From an uncultured Oscillospiraceae bacterium (GTDB lineage Bacteria > Bacillota > Clostridia > Oscillospirales > Oscillospiraceae), in NCBI GenBank assembly GCA_947589545.1, contig CANQBA010000011.1, positions 16,909-80,908 of the forward strand: a stretch of DNA of 64,000 nt, given 5' to 3'. Numbering within the stretch: the stretch's first letter is position 1; the number at the start of each line of letters is the position of its first letter. The notes under the pieces were generated by a model. The model made no database searches and had not been told where the DNA came from. It saw only the letters and a list, made by a program, of their open reading frames with translations. Shown piece by piece: positions 7,186-14,757 of this stretch. Both the position numbers and the translations under genes were made by a program.

Positions 7186-8304
7186 TTACACCGTGGCGCG
7201 GCCTTTGGTGAGGATATCCGCGATGCGGCAGGAGGCCAGACCGTCGCCGTAGGGGTTCTGGGCGGTGCTCATGGCGTTGTAGCGCTCCTCGTCGGTGAGG
7301 AGAGCCTTGAATTCCTGATAGATCACGTCCTCATTGGTGCCGATGACCCGCAGAGTGCCGGCCTTGACGCCCTCCGGCCGCTCGGTCACGTCCCGGAGGA
7401 CAAGCACCGGCTTGCCCAGGGACGGGGCCTCCTCCTGGATGCCGCCGGAGTCGGTGAGGATCATGTAGGAGCGGGCCAGGAAGTTGTGGAAGGCCACCAC
7501 GTCCAGAGGCTCGATGAGCCGGACGCGCTCACAGCCCATCAGATCCTCCGCCGCGGCCTGACGCACCAGGGGGTTTAAATGGATGGGGTAGATGACCTTC
7601 ACGTCGTCAAACTCCTCCACCACCCGCCGGACGGCCCGGAAGATGTGGTGCAGAGGCTCGCCCCAGTTCTCCCGCCGGTGGGCCGTCAGGATGACGAGGC
7701 GGGAGCCCTCCGCCCAGGTGAGCTCCGGGTGCTCAAAGCCGCTGACCACGGTGGTGCCCAGGGCGTCGATAGCGGTGTTGCCGGTGACCCAGATGCTCTG
7801 AGGCGGCTTGCCCTCCCGGAGCAGGTTGTCCCGGGCCAGGGCCGTGGGGGCGAAATTGTAGGAGGCGATGGAGCCCACCGCCTGCCGGTTGAATTCCTCC
7901 GGGTAAGGCGCGCGGATGTTGTATGTACGCAGTCCCGCCTCCACATGGCCCACGGGGATCCCCAGGTAGAAGCAGGCCAGGGCGGAAGCGAAGGTGGTGG
8001 TGGTGTCCCCGTGGACAAGCACCACGTCGGGCTTTGCCTCCGCCAGCACCGCTTTCATGCCCTCCAGCACCCGCTCCGTCACGTCGAAGAGGGTCTGGCC
8101 CGGCTTCATCACCGCCAGATCGTAGTCCGGCTCCACCCGGAAGGCATCCAGCACCTGGCGGAGCATCTCCCGGTGCTGGCCCGTGACGCAGACCACCGTC
8201 TCCACACCGCGGCGGGTTTTCAGCTCATTGACCAGCGGGCACATTTTGATGGCTTCGGGCCGCGTCCCGAAGACCAGCATGATCTTTTTCGGATTCCCGT
8301 TCAT
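7186..8304 (-). CDS. wecB: UDP-N-acetylglucosamine 2-epimerase, non-hydrolysing
   Basis: Interconverts UDP-GlcNAc and UDP-ManNAc in the cytosol, supplying ManNAc for teichoic acid linkage units or other surface polymers. Conserved blocks in order: FGTRPEAIKMCPLV, HGDTTTTFASALA, HVEAGLRT, LTAHRRENWG and DSGGIQEEAPSLGKPVLVLR. The length of 372 is standard. Monocistronic, ending at the shared terminator. Bacillus calls the same gene mnaA. Fits functionally with the membrane glycosyl-phosphate transferase upstream. Confidence 0.95.
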   Translation of the reverse strand: MNGNPKKIMLVFGTRPEAIKMCPLVNELKTRRGVETVVCVTGQHREMLRQVLDAFRVEPDYDLAVMKPGQTLFDVTERVLEGMKAVLAEAKPDVVLVHGDTTTTFASALACFYLGIPVGHVEAGLRTYNIRAPYPEEFNRQAVGSIASYNFAPTALARDNLLREGKPPQSIWVTGNTAIDALGTTVVSGFEHPELTWAEGSRLVILTAHRRENWGEPLHHIFRAVRRVVEEFDDVKVIYPIHLNPLVRQAAAEDLMGCERVRLIEPLDVVAFHNFLARSYMILTDSGGIQEEAPSLGKPVLVLRDVTERPEGVKAGTLRVIGTNEDVIYQEFKALLTDEERYNAMSTAQNPYGDGLASCRIADILTKGRATV

Positions 8305-8432
8305 ATTCCCACTCCCGGACGAGATATTGATTCTTTACCGTATATATTGTACCAGCTTTTCCGCGGGAATACAAGGGGTACAGACGGAAAAACCGTTTGC
8401 ACCCCAATTTTGCGTGTCTATCGCTGCCGGCG

Positions 8433-8699
8433 TCAGAGAAGGAGGGTCAGCAGCCACGCCGCGCCCATGCCCCCGGCGCCCATCAGGGAAAACGCCCACC
8501 AGGGCAGCTGTGCAAGCCGGCGTTCCCGCTGGGAGCGGGCGAAGTTCTCCGCCACGGCCTGGGCTTCCTTTAAAAGCCGCTCCGTAGTCACCCCCGGTCC
8601 CCGTCCTGTCTCCTCCCGTACCAGGAAAATGGCCTCGTCAAATACCTTCGGATCCGGCGACTTTACCACCACGACCCTTCTCGCGATCCCCTTGACCAT
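8433..8699 (-). CDS. Hypothetical protein with C-terminal membrane anchor
   Basis: 88 residues, not recognised by name. ATG at 8699 follows GAGGTGAT; the longer frame to 8747 has no ribosome site. Starts MVKGIARRVVVVKSPDP and has one hydrophobic C-terminal segment (WWAFSLMGAGGMGAAWLL), so probably tail-anchored with a cytosolic helical domain. Such small proteins are common in this bacterial group. Stands alone between the epimerase and the putative RNA. Confidence 0.65.
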   Translation of the reverse strand: MVKGIARRVVVVKSPDPKVFDEAIFLVREETGRGPGVTTERLLKEAQAVAENFARSQRERRLAQLPWWAFSLMGAGGMGAAWLLTLLL

Positions 8700-8814
8700 C
8701 AAATCACCTCGCGGAAAGTTTTTCCGGTTTTCTGGGAAAATATACATGACGCGGAAGAAGGCTCACGGCACCGGAAAAATGCCACAAATAGACATCTTTT
8801 CGCGGTCTATGTCC

Positions 8815-8843
8815 TTTACAAATTTGACAAAATGTGCTATATT
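8815..8843 (+). promoter_or_regulatory. Promoter of putative structured RNA
   Basis: TTTACA (8815-8820), 17-base spacer, TATATT (8838-8843), preceded by TG for an extended -10. Predicted transcription start near 8850, exactly at the base of the long hairpin. Confidence 0.7.
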
Positions 8844-8849
8844 AAATTT

Positions 8850-8991
8850 GCCACACAGTTCAATACACATTCAGACGGGCATACTATGGGTAAAAACGTA
8901 TGCCTTGGCTGTTTTCCTGTCTGAATGGAACTGTGTGGCAACAGAAGGCCGGGCCGCGTTTTTCGCGCGCGGCGTACTGCCGCGCGTTTTT
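8850..8991 (+). ncRNA. Putative structured small RNA or leader
   Basis: A promoter, a long hairpin and a terminator in line with no reading frame. The hairpin pairs 8848-8861 (TTGCCACACAGTTC) with 8928-8941 perfectly. A second helix, 8868-8876 with 8919-8927, follows a 6-base bulge, and a third, 8878-8884 with 8898-8904, follows a 14-base bulge on the other side. About 140 nt in all. I cannot match it to a named family; it lacks features that I would need to call it 6S RNA. Because it ends in a terminator 40 bases before an ABC ATPase gene it could alternatively be an attenuating leader. Confidence 0.55.
8966..8991 (+). terminator. Rho-independent terminator of putative RNA
   Basis: CGCGCGGC, loop GTACT, GCCGCGCG, then TTTTTA. 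Perfect 8-bp GC stem plus T-tail. Confidence 0.85.
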
Positions 8992-9030
8992 ATGTAGTCC
9001 GGCTTATTGAAAAGATCGGAGGTATACCTG

Positions 9031-9762
9031 ATGCTTGAAGTTTCCCATGTCACCAAGAAATACGGCAAGGTCACAGCCTGCGACGACGTCACCTTCTGTC
9101 TGGAGCCGGGGAGCGTCACGGTGCTGTTGGGCCCCAACGGGGCGGGGAAAAGCACTCTGATGAAGTCCGTCATCGGCTTTCTCAAGTTCGAGGGCGCCAT
9201 CACCGTGGGGGGATACCCCAACAAGACGGTGGAGGCCCGCCGCCTGCTGGGCTACATCCCGGAGATGCCGTCCCTGTACCCCAACCTGACGGTGTCCGAG
9301 CACATGGAATTTCTGGCCCGGGCCTATAAGCTGACGGACTACAAGAGCCGCATCGACGAGCTTTTCCGCCGCTTTGAATTAGAGGACAAGCGGCGCAAAT
9401 TCGGAGACGAGCTGTCCAAGGGGATGCAGCAGAAGCTGAACATTTGCCTGGGCCTCCTGCCGGAGCCGCGGGTCATCCTTCTGGACGAGCCCATGATCGG
9501 CCTGGATCCCCACGCCATCAAGGAGCTGAAGCTCATCATCGAGGAGCTGCGCTCCCGGGGCTGTACCCTCCTGGTCAGCACCCACATCATCGACAGTGTG
9601 GATATGCTGTGGGATCGGGCCCTCATTATGGACGCCGGACAGATCCGGGCCAACGTGGGTCGGGAGGAGCTGGCGGAGCGGGGCGAGACGCTGGAGCAGC
9701 TCTTCTTTGACGTGACGGAGGGGCAGAGCGCCGAGACGCCGGAGGAGGGGACGCCGGAATGA
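9031..9762 (+). CDS. ABC transporter ATP-binding protein
   Basis: Nucleotide-binding subunit, 243 residues. Walker A GPNGAGKST (about 34-42), signature LSKGMQQKL (about 128), Walker B RVILLDEP (about 148-155) and switch histidine in STHIID are all present. Start at 9031 follows GGAGGT; the track to 9007 is longer but lacks a site. It overlaps the following exporter gene by four bases (ATGA), so the two are translationally coupled and form one transporter. The family resembles bacteriocin or drug exporters; the cargo is not readable. Confidence 0.93.
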   Translation: MLEVSHVTKKYGKVTACDDVTFCLEPGSVTVLLGPNGAGKSTLMKSVIGFLKFEGAITVGGYPNKTVEARRLLGYIPEMPSLYPNLTVSEHMEFLARAYKLTDYKSRIDELFRRFELEDKRRKFGDELSKGMQQKLNICLGLLPEPRVILLDEPMIGLDPHAIKELKLIIEELRSRGCTLLVSTHIIDSVDMLWDRALIMDAGQIRANVGREELAERGETLEQLFFDVTEGQSAETPEEGTPE

Positions 9763-12392
9763 GCTTTTTCGGATATTACGCCCTCCACACCTTCAAAAAT
9801 CAGCTGAAAAAGCTCTTCAAGACCTGGGTGCTTGTGTTCTTCCTGGTCTGCGTTTTGCTGGGCGTGGCCATCGGCTTTATCGCGGCGCTGGTGGACGGCG
9901 GGGAGGACGGGGATCTGCCCCCGGAGGGGGAGATCGTTGAGGAGATCGAGGAGCCCGACGAGGCGCCGGATACTGAAACCGTCGCAACTGTTGTGGAGCT
10001 GGCGGCGGGGGCCCTTGTGATGGTGATTTTCTTCTTTTACGCCCTAAACGCGGACAAGAACGGCAGCGCCATCTTCCAGCCGGCGGACGTGAATCTGCTG
10101 TTTCCGTCGCCCATGCGGCCCCAGTCGGTGCTGATGTTCCGGCTGGCTACCCAGATGGGCGTGGGGATCCTGGGCAGCGTCTATATGCTCTTTCAACTCC
10201 CCAACCTGACGATGGGCCTGGGCCTCAGCCTGTGGTCGGCGCTGGCGCTGATGGGGGCCTGGTGCTTCACTGTGGTTTTCGGCGTGCTGATCCAGCTGGC
10301 CCTCTACACCCTCTCCGCCACCTATCCCGCCGTGAAGCGCAATCTCCGCCGGGGACTTTACCTGCTGGTGGCGGCGATCGCCGTGGCCTTCATCCTCTAC
10401 GCCTCCCGGTCGGGGGAGGGGTGGCTGCCGGCGGCGAACAGCTTCTTCAACGCTCCCGTCACCCGTTTCATCCCCTTCTGGGGCTGGATCAAGGGCTTCG
10501 CCGGCTTTGCTGTCCGGGGGAATGTGACCGGCGCGCTCCTGTCCCTGCTGGCCCTGCTCCTGGGCGGAGGTCTGCTCGTCTATATTATCTGGAACATCAA
10601 GGCTGACTTCTACGAGGACGCCATGGCCAAGAGCGAGGAGCGGGCGGAGCTGATGGCCGCCGCCCAGTCCGATGCCGCCGGCGTGGCCGTCCGGCGCAAG
10701 AAGGATCGGAACGAAAAGCTTCTGCGGGACGGCCTCAACCGGGGGCGCGGCGCCAACGTGTACTTCTGGAAGACCATGTATAACCGCCGCCGCTTCGCCC
10801 ATCTGGGCTTTCTCACCAAGACCATGGAGACGTACATCGCCGCCGCCCTGCTGGTGGCCGCCGTGTGCCGGTTCGCCGCCCACACCGACCCGCTGATTCC
10901 CATGGCCCTGACGGTGGGGGCGCTGGCCTTCTTCCGGTCGCTGGGCAACCCCCTGGTCCAGGACACGGGTATGGGGTTCTTCCTGCTGATCCCCGAATCC
11001 ACCTGGGCCAAGCTGTTCTGGTCGCTGATGGGGAGCACTGTCTGCTGCGCCCTGGATGTGCTTCCGGCGTTGCTTCTGGGGGCGCTCCTGGGCGGGTCAA
11101 ACCTGCTTTACGCCCTGCTGACGGTGCCCGCCATCGTCTCGGTGGACTTCTACGCCACCGCCGTGGGCGTGTTTATCGGCCTCTCCGCCCCTGTCTCCGC
11201 CGGGAAGATGCTCAAGCAGATCCTCCAGGTCGTGTTCTTCTACTTCGGCCTTCTGCCGGATGTCGTCATCGCCGTGGTGGGAATGGCTGTGTTCCACGCC
11301 GCCCCTGTGGCTATCCTGTGCGCGGCGGCCTGCAACGTGGCCCTGGGCGCGATCTTCTTCGCCCTGGCGCCGATCTTCATTGACCCCAAGGGCGGGAGGG
11401 TGAGAGCCGCCGGCGGCGACGGGGATCTGAACGAGGCTAAAAAACGGTTCTCCCGCCTGGGGCAAGGCGTCTTCGTCATCTATGCCTCCGCCGCCCTTTT
11501 CCAGCTCCTTTTTGCCGCTGTCATCGGCCTCGTCTGGCCCGAGGGCGGCGAGCCCGGCTGGATGCTGTGGCTTGTCACCTTCGTGCCCATGTACGTCCTG
11601 GCCGTCCCCCTGGGGCTCCTGGTGATCCGCAAGGTTCCGGCGACGCCCCGGGAGAAAAAGCCCCTGGGCGCGGGGCATTTCGCCGCCATCGCAATCATCG
11701 CCGTCTTTGTGATGTACGCCAGCAACCTTCTGGGAACACTGCTCCTGAGCCTCCTCCAGTCCGCCTCCGGGGCCGCCTCGGCAAATCCCCTGGAGACATT
11801 TACCACCGGCGAATACCCGCTTTTGCAGGCGTTGGTGATGGTGATCCTGGCCCCGCTCATCGAGGAATACGTCTTCCGCAAACAGCTTATCGACCGGATG
11901 AGCGTCTATGGCGAGCGGCTGGCCGTGGTCACGTCGGCGCTGATGTTCGGCCTTTTCCACGGGAATCTGAGCCAGTTTTTCTACGCCTTCGCCCTGGGCC
12001 TGGTGCTTGGGTATGTGTACCTGAAAACAGGCCGCCTGAGCTTCTCCGTCTCCATCCATATGTTCATCAACTTCCTGGGCGGCGTCCTGGCCCCCTGGCT
12101 GATCGGGCGTGTGGATCCGGAGGCGCTGGAGAACCTTGACCCGGCGAATACCGCCGCTATCCTGGAGCTGGGAAATCAGCTCCTGCCCCTGATGGCCTAC
12201 GGCCTTGTGATCCTGGTGCTGTGCGTCGCCGGCTTCGTGCTCTTCTGCGTCCGGTGCCGCCGCGCCTCCTTCGACCCTGCCCCCCGGGAGCTTCCACGCC
12301 GGGGCCGCCTCCGGGCGGTGTGGCTGAATCCCGGCATGATCGCCTTTACCGTGCTGTGCTTGGCGTCCGTCGTGCTGATGTTTGTGGTTTGA
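9759..12392 (+). CDS. ABC exporter permease fused to CPBP (CAAX-type) intramembrane protease domain
   Basis: 877 residues. The N-terminal ~600 residues hold many hydrophobic segments in the style of the putative ABC exporter family, with a charged loop at residues 45-75. The C-terminal part is a CPBP glutamic protease domain: LIEEYVFRKQLIDRM near residue 700, FGLFHGN near 730 and SIHMFINFLGG near 766 give the EExxxR, FxxxH and HxxxN motifs. Preceded by its ATPase. This suggests a transporter that also cleaves its substrate or another protein in the membrane; the domains are usually encoded apart, although fused forms exist. Confidence 0.85.
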   Translation: MSFFGYYALHTFKNQLKKLFKTWVLVFFLVCVLLGVAIGFIAALVDGGEDGDLPPEGEIVEEIEEPDEAPDTETVATVVELAAGALVMVIFFFYALNADKNGSAIFQPADVNLLFPSPMRPQSVLMFRLATQMGVGILGSVYMLFQLPNLTMGLGLSLWSALALMGAWCFTVVFGVLIQLALYTLSATYPAVKRNLRRGLYLLVAAIAVAFILYASRSGEGWLPAANSFFNAPVTRFIPFWGWIKGFAGFAVRGNVTGALLSLLALLLGGGLLVYIIWNIKADFYEDAMAKSEERAELMAAAQSDAAGVAVRRKKDRNEKLLRDGLNRGRGANVYFWKTMYNRRRFAHLGFLTKTMETYIAAALLVAAVCRFAAHTDPLIPMALTVGALAFFRSLGNPLVQDTGMGFFLLIPESTWAKLFWSLMGSTVCCALDVLPALLLGALLGGSNLLYALLTVPAIVSVDFYATAVGVFIGLSAPVSAGKMLKQILQVVFFYFGLLPDVVIAVVGMAVFHAAPVAILCAAACNVALGAIFFALAPIFIDPKGGRVRAAGGDGDLNEAKKRFSRLGQGVFVIYASAALFQLLFAAVIGLVWPEGGEPGWMLWLVTFVPMYVLAVPLGLLVIRKVPATPREKKPLGAGHFAAIAIIAVFVMYASNLLGTLLLSLLQSASGAASANPLETFTTGEYPLLQALVMVILAPLIEEYVFRKQLIDRMSVYGERLAVVTSALMFGLFHGNLSQFFYAFALGLVLGYVYLKTGRLSFSVSIHMFINFLGGVLAPWLIGRVDPEALENLDPANTAAILELGNQLLPLMAYGLVILVLCVAGFVLFCVRCRRASFDPAPRELPRRGRLRAVWLNPGMIAFTVLCLASVVLMFVV

Positions 12393-12441
12393 GGCGCAGA
12401 AAATCCCGCCGAGCGCGGGGCCAATAAGGATATACAGATAG

Positions 12442-12467
12442 GCGCGGTCTTTCGGGGCCGCGCTTTT
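12442..12467 (+). terminator. Probable terminator after exporter operon
   Basis: GCGCGG (12442-12447) and CCGCGC (12458-12463) with a 10-base loop followed by TTTT. Modest stem, but correctly placed after the stop. Confidence 0.5.
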
Positions 12468-12577
12468 GCCGTTAAAAAATACAACCATCCGTTGAAAAAC
12501 ATCAAAAACGCCTCCGTTAAACTCAACTGGCATTTTTGCTATAATTCAACTGTCGAGACGAAAGGACGGCGCATGGC

Positions 12578-12727
12578 ATGGCAAGCGAACTGAGCGAGCG
12601 AATCGCCGCTTTGCGTAAAGAGCACGGCCTCACACAGGAGCAGCTGGGAAACATGGTGGGCGTATCCGCCCAGGCAGTGAGCAAATGGGAGAAAGGCGGC
12701 ACGCCGGATGTGGAGCTGCTGGGCTGA
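12578..12727 (+). pseudogene. Truncated XRE-type helix-turn-helix regulator
   Basis: 49 residues: a full XRE helix-turn-helix (RIAALRKEHGLTQEQLG, then VSAQAVSKWEKGGTPDVELL) that stops at a TGA immediately where the family continues with its linker and C-terminal domain. An extended -10 TGCTATAAT lies near 12536. The sequence after the stop is not homologous to the expected continuation, so this is a truncated gene; it may still make a small DNA-binding peptide. Confidence 0.65.
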
Positions 12728-12742
12728 ATCTACAGACGCAAT

Positions 12743-13009
12743 GTGGGCTGGTTTTCACCGGGCGTTGTGATGAAGTCTCTGCAAATGCCGCAGAAACGGA
12801 GGAGAAGCTGCTGGGGGGTGTTGACTGAGCGAAAAATGATGTTTTCCATGGAGCTTGAGTTAGAGGACGGCAAGGCGACCGTCTATACGGTGGTGGAGCC
12901 TTTGAGGCTGATCCCCTTTCTCCTGCTGGGGAGGGCGCTCATGCAAAATGATTCAAATATCATGCGACTTGGCGACGCCGCGCCGGTTCTGGAGCCGGAC
13001 GAGCGCTGA
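12743..13009 (+). pseudogene. Gene remnant downstream of truncated regulator
   Basis: The first third of this frame reads like noise, but from about 12830 it looks coding (ELELEDGKATVYTVVEPLRL). Probably the surviving 3' end of a gene damaged together with the regulator before it. No family recognised. It ends 32 bases before the next decayed gene. Confidence 0.4.
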
Positions 13010-13040
13010 GCATGAGAAAAACGCATGGGGAGGAACTATC

Positions 13041-13575
13041 ATGAAATTAAGGCTTTTCGGTTCGGTACACAGTAATATGTCGCAATTTGGGTTTGATGAT
13101 AAACGGGTCTGTGAGCTCTTTGACCGGTTCAAGTCGGACATTCTCTGAGGCGAGGTACGGCGCGAGGACTTAGAGCAAAACTGCGCGTATCAGGGGCCGG
13201 GGGAATACCGGCGGTTTATCTTCCCGTATTGCAAGGAGCGCGGGATACGGTTCGTCCCCTGCGATCAATATGAGGATTCCGACGAAGAGTATGACCGCCG
13301 GATGGAGGAGATCGAGGTGGAAAGCGAGGAGGAGGCCCGGCGCATTCAACGACGTGGTGGAGGAGAAGCAGGCGTTCCAGGGAAAGCTCCACCCGGAGGA
13401 GCAGGAGATCGTCTGGGTTCGGCGAAACAACGCGATCGCGGACAACATTCTGCAGGTGATTCGCGAGAACCCCGGCGCGAGTGTGCTGGTGGTGTTTGGC
13501 GCGGAGCACATCTACTGGCTTAAAAAGGCTTTTTTGAAGCTGGAGAATGTTGGAATCGTCTTTCCGCTTGCCTGA
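13041..13575 (+). pseudogene. Decayed gene, TraB/ChaN-like (tentative)
   Basis: ATG at 13041 follows GGGAGG. Frame one gives MKLRLFGSVHSNMSQFGFDD, is broken by a TGA at 13146-13148 and continues as GEVRREDLEQNCAYQGPG. Near 13345 the coding frame shifts by one to FNDVVEEKQAFQGKLHPEEQ and runs to VLVVFGAEHIYWLKKAF and the final stop. The two pieces together look like one protein of about 175 residues with one nonsense and one frameshift change. The C-terminal RNNAIADNI and VFGAEH motifs are reminiscent of TraB/ChaN-like proteins; that link is weak. Confidence 0.6.
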
Positions 13576-13654
13576 CTCCGGCCGTTTGGTATTAGAGGGC
13601 TCCCAGCCTGTGAGGCAGTTGCTCCAACGGCATCGGCGTTGTGGCGCAGTTCCC

Positions 13655-13688
13655 GCTGAGATTGAACCAGCGATCTCCTGCGTGTGAA
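13655..13688 (-). repeat. Degenerate tRNA 3'-end fragment
   Basis: Read on the minus strand: TTCACACGCAGGAGATCGCT followed by GGTTCAATCTCAGC. It matches, with changes, the tRNA 3'-half repeats at 56626-56670 and 62082-62126. It lacks the acceptor end. Likely an old integration scar. Confidence 0.5.
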
Positions 13689-13830
13689 CCGATTTTTAAA
13701 ACTTTTTCCGACCATTTCTAATGCTTTTTGATAGTCTTTGCTACAAATCAAATACTCTCCGCCCCTCTTTCCTCCGCCCCGGTACGATGTCTCCGAGCGT
13801 GTCTGTGGCGAAACATGTGGTCAGAATCCA

Positions 13831-13866
13831 CCACACCCTCACCCGGCAAGCCGGGTGAGGGTGTGG
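13831..13866. repeat. 17-bp perfect inverted repeat
   Basis: CCACACCCTCACCCGGC, loop AA, exact complement. No T-tail. It lies in the roughly 400-base gap between the decayed genes and the mini-ORF at 13977; that gap holds otherwise only the tRNA fragment. Confidence 0.6.
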
Positions 13867-13976
13867 GTGTATTGTAGCTTGAGAGGAGGGGGGATGTCAA
13901 GTAATTTAATTATAAAAAATCCCTGGACTTTCCTCCAACCTTGTGGTATTTGTTGTTCCAACAAGGAGGTGCTAAA

Positions 13977-14054
13977 ATGGCACGGAAACTGAACATGAAA
14001 AGAGAGCGGCTCGTTGGGGCCGCTCTTTCACTGTGTAGGAGGGAAGAAAAATGA
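13977..14054 (+). CDS. Mini-ORF (25 residues) coupled to DUF6809-like gene
   Basis: ATG at 13977 follows a near-perfect AAGGAGGTG site at ideal spacing. The peptide begins MARKLNMKRERLVGAALS and is basic. Its TGA overlaps the ATG of the next gene (ATGA, 14051-14054), so the two are translationally coupled. A hairpin (14004-14010 with 14019-14025, then TTT) lies inside the mini-ORF and CCTTGT/ACAAGG could mask its ribosome site. Either a leader peptide or a tiny functional protein. Confidence 0.55.
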   Translation: MARKLNMKRERLVGAALSLCRREEK

Positions 14055-14332
14055 AGGTGATCGAAGAACTCTGGTATGGAAACCTCAAAATGTGCGAAAG
14101 GGAAGTCCCCAAAGACTCGCCGCTTCGCAAGTCCATGAACCAGGCATCCAAGGCGGAGGAAAAGCTCACGGAGACGCTAAACGAGGAGCAGCTCAAAATG
14201 CTTGAGACCCTCTTGGACAAGCACCTGACTCTCACCGCAGACCTTGAGTGCGACGCCTTCACAACCGGCGTCCGCTTTGGGGCGCGGATGATGATGGAGA
14301 TTCTTGGCGCGGACGACGGTCAAAATTTGTGA
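14051..14332 (+). CDS. DUF6809-like small protein
   Basis: 93 residues: short N-terminal ELWYGNL motif, charged helical middle and C-terminal FTTGVRFGARMMMEIL. A relative with the same ELYYGN and GARLMMEIL ends lies at 62890, beside a serine recombinase. I assign it to the DUF6809 group from memory. Members of this kind sit on clostridial mobile elements; function unknown. Its stop codon lies inside the recurring motif starting at 14321. Confidence 0.65.
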   Translation: MKVIEELWYGNLKMCEREVPKDSPLRKSMNQASKAEEKLTETLNEEQLKMLETLLDKHLTLTADLECDAFTTGVRFGARMMMEILGADDGQNL

Positions 14333-14350
14333 CGGTATAAGCAAAAAGAG
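14321..14350. repeat. Recurring motif, copy A
   Basis: CAAAATTTGTGACGGTATAA followed by GCAAAAAGAG. One of seven copies of a core GACGCTATAAGCAAAA-like motif in the window (14321, 14724, 20682, 47021, 47252, 51259, 56448). Copies A and C share a longer identical stretch (from GACGACGGT). Confidence 0.7.
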
Positions 14351-14354
14351 AGAT

Positions 14355-14672
14355 TTACAGAAGTTGCTCTATCTGCGCCCGAAAGTCGTCGCTGAAGCCG
14401 TCAAGGTCTGCCGGCGTGATGACATTTTCCCGCAACAGGAGCATCAGATTTTGTAGCATCATGGACCGGCGCATCTCTATCTGCACTCCGATGCTTCGCT
14501 TGTCGCGCCGTATCCTGTCATGCAATGCCCAAAACCTCTCTGACGGGTTGCCGCCACTGCTAAGGAGATCCGCGTATTCTTTGCAAAGCCCGTCCATATA
14601 CCTCTCCTGCCATCCGGGAACCTTTTCCCGGAAGACCCGCCAGTCTTTTTCGGAAATGTTGTAATCGTTCAC
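14355..14672 (-). CDS. Hypothetical protein between repeat copies A and B
   Basis: 105 residues, not recognised. GTG at 14672 follows AGGAGG seven bases upstream; the frame to 14777 includes noise and reads through repeat copy B. Starts VNDYNISEKDWRVFREKVPG, which is helical and charged, soluble. Seems to be a small cytosolic protein of the accessory kind, framed on both sides by the recurring motif. Confidence 0.6.
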   Translation of the reverse strand: MNDYNISEKDWRVFREKVPGWQERYMDGLCKEYADLLSSGGNPSERFWALHDRIRRDKRSIGVQIEMRRSMMLQNLMLLLRENVITPADLDGFSDDFRAQIEQLL

Positions 14673-14723
14673 TAAATAGCCTCCTGTCTGGGTTTGTGGA
14701 ATGGGGTTTTTGTATAGCGAATT

Positions 14724-14753
14724 CAAAATTTGTGACGCTATAAGCAAAATAGG
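14724..14753. repeat. Recurring motif, copy B
   Basis: CAAAATTTGTGACGCTATAA then GCAAAATAGG, right after which the kinase gene (minus strand) ends. The same arrangement occurs at copy C with the second kinase. Confidence 0.7.
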
Positions 14754-14757
14754 AAAT

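Noticed and set aside
8850..8991. 6S RNA identity
   Set aside because: The hairpin has asymmetric bulges and no large central bubble that I can recognise, so the name is not supported.
7579..8997. 472-residue plus-strand open frame
   Set aside because: Antisense to the epimerase, lacks any domain and reads through the putative RNA.
11097..12533. 478-residue minus-strand open frame
   Set aside because: Shadow of the exporter gene; composition of antisense GC-rich DNA.
13146..13148. TGA as possible selenocysteine codon in the decayed gene
   Set aside because: A frameshift follows 200 bases later and no SECIS-like hairpin is seen, so simple decay is likelier.
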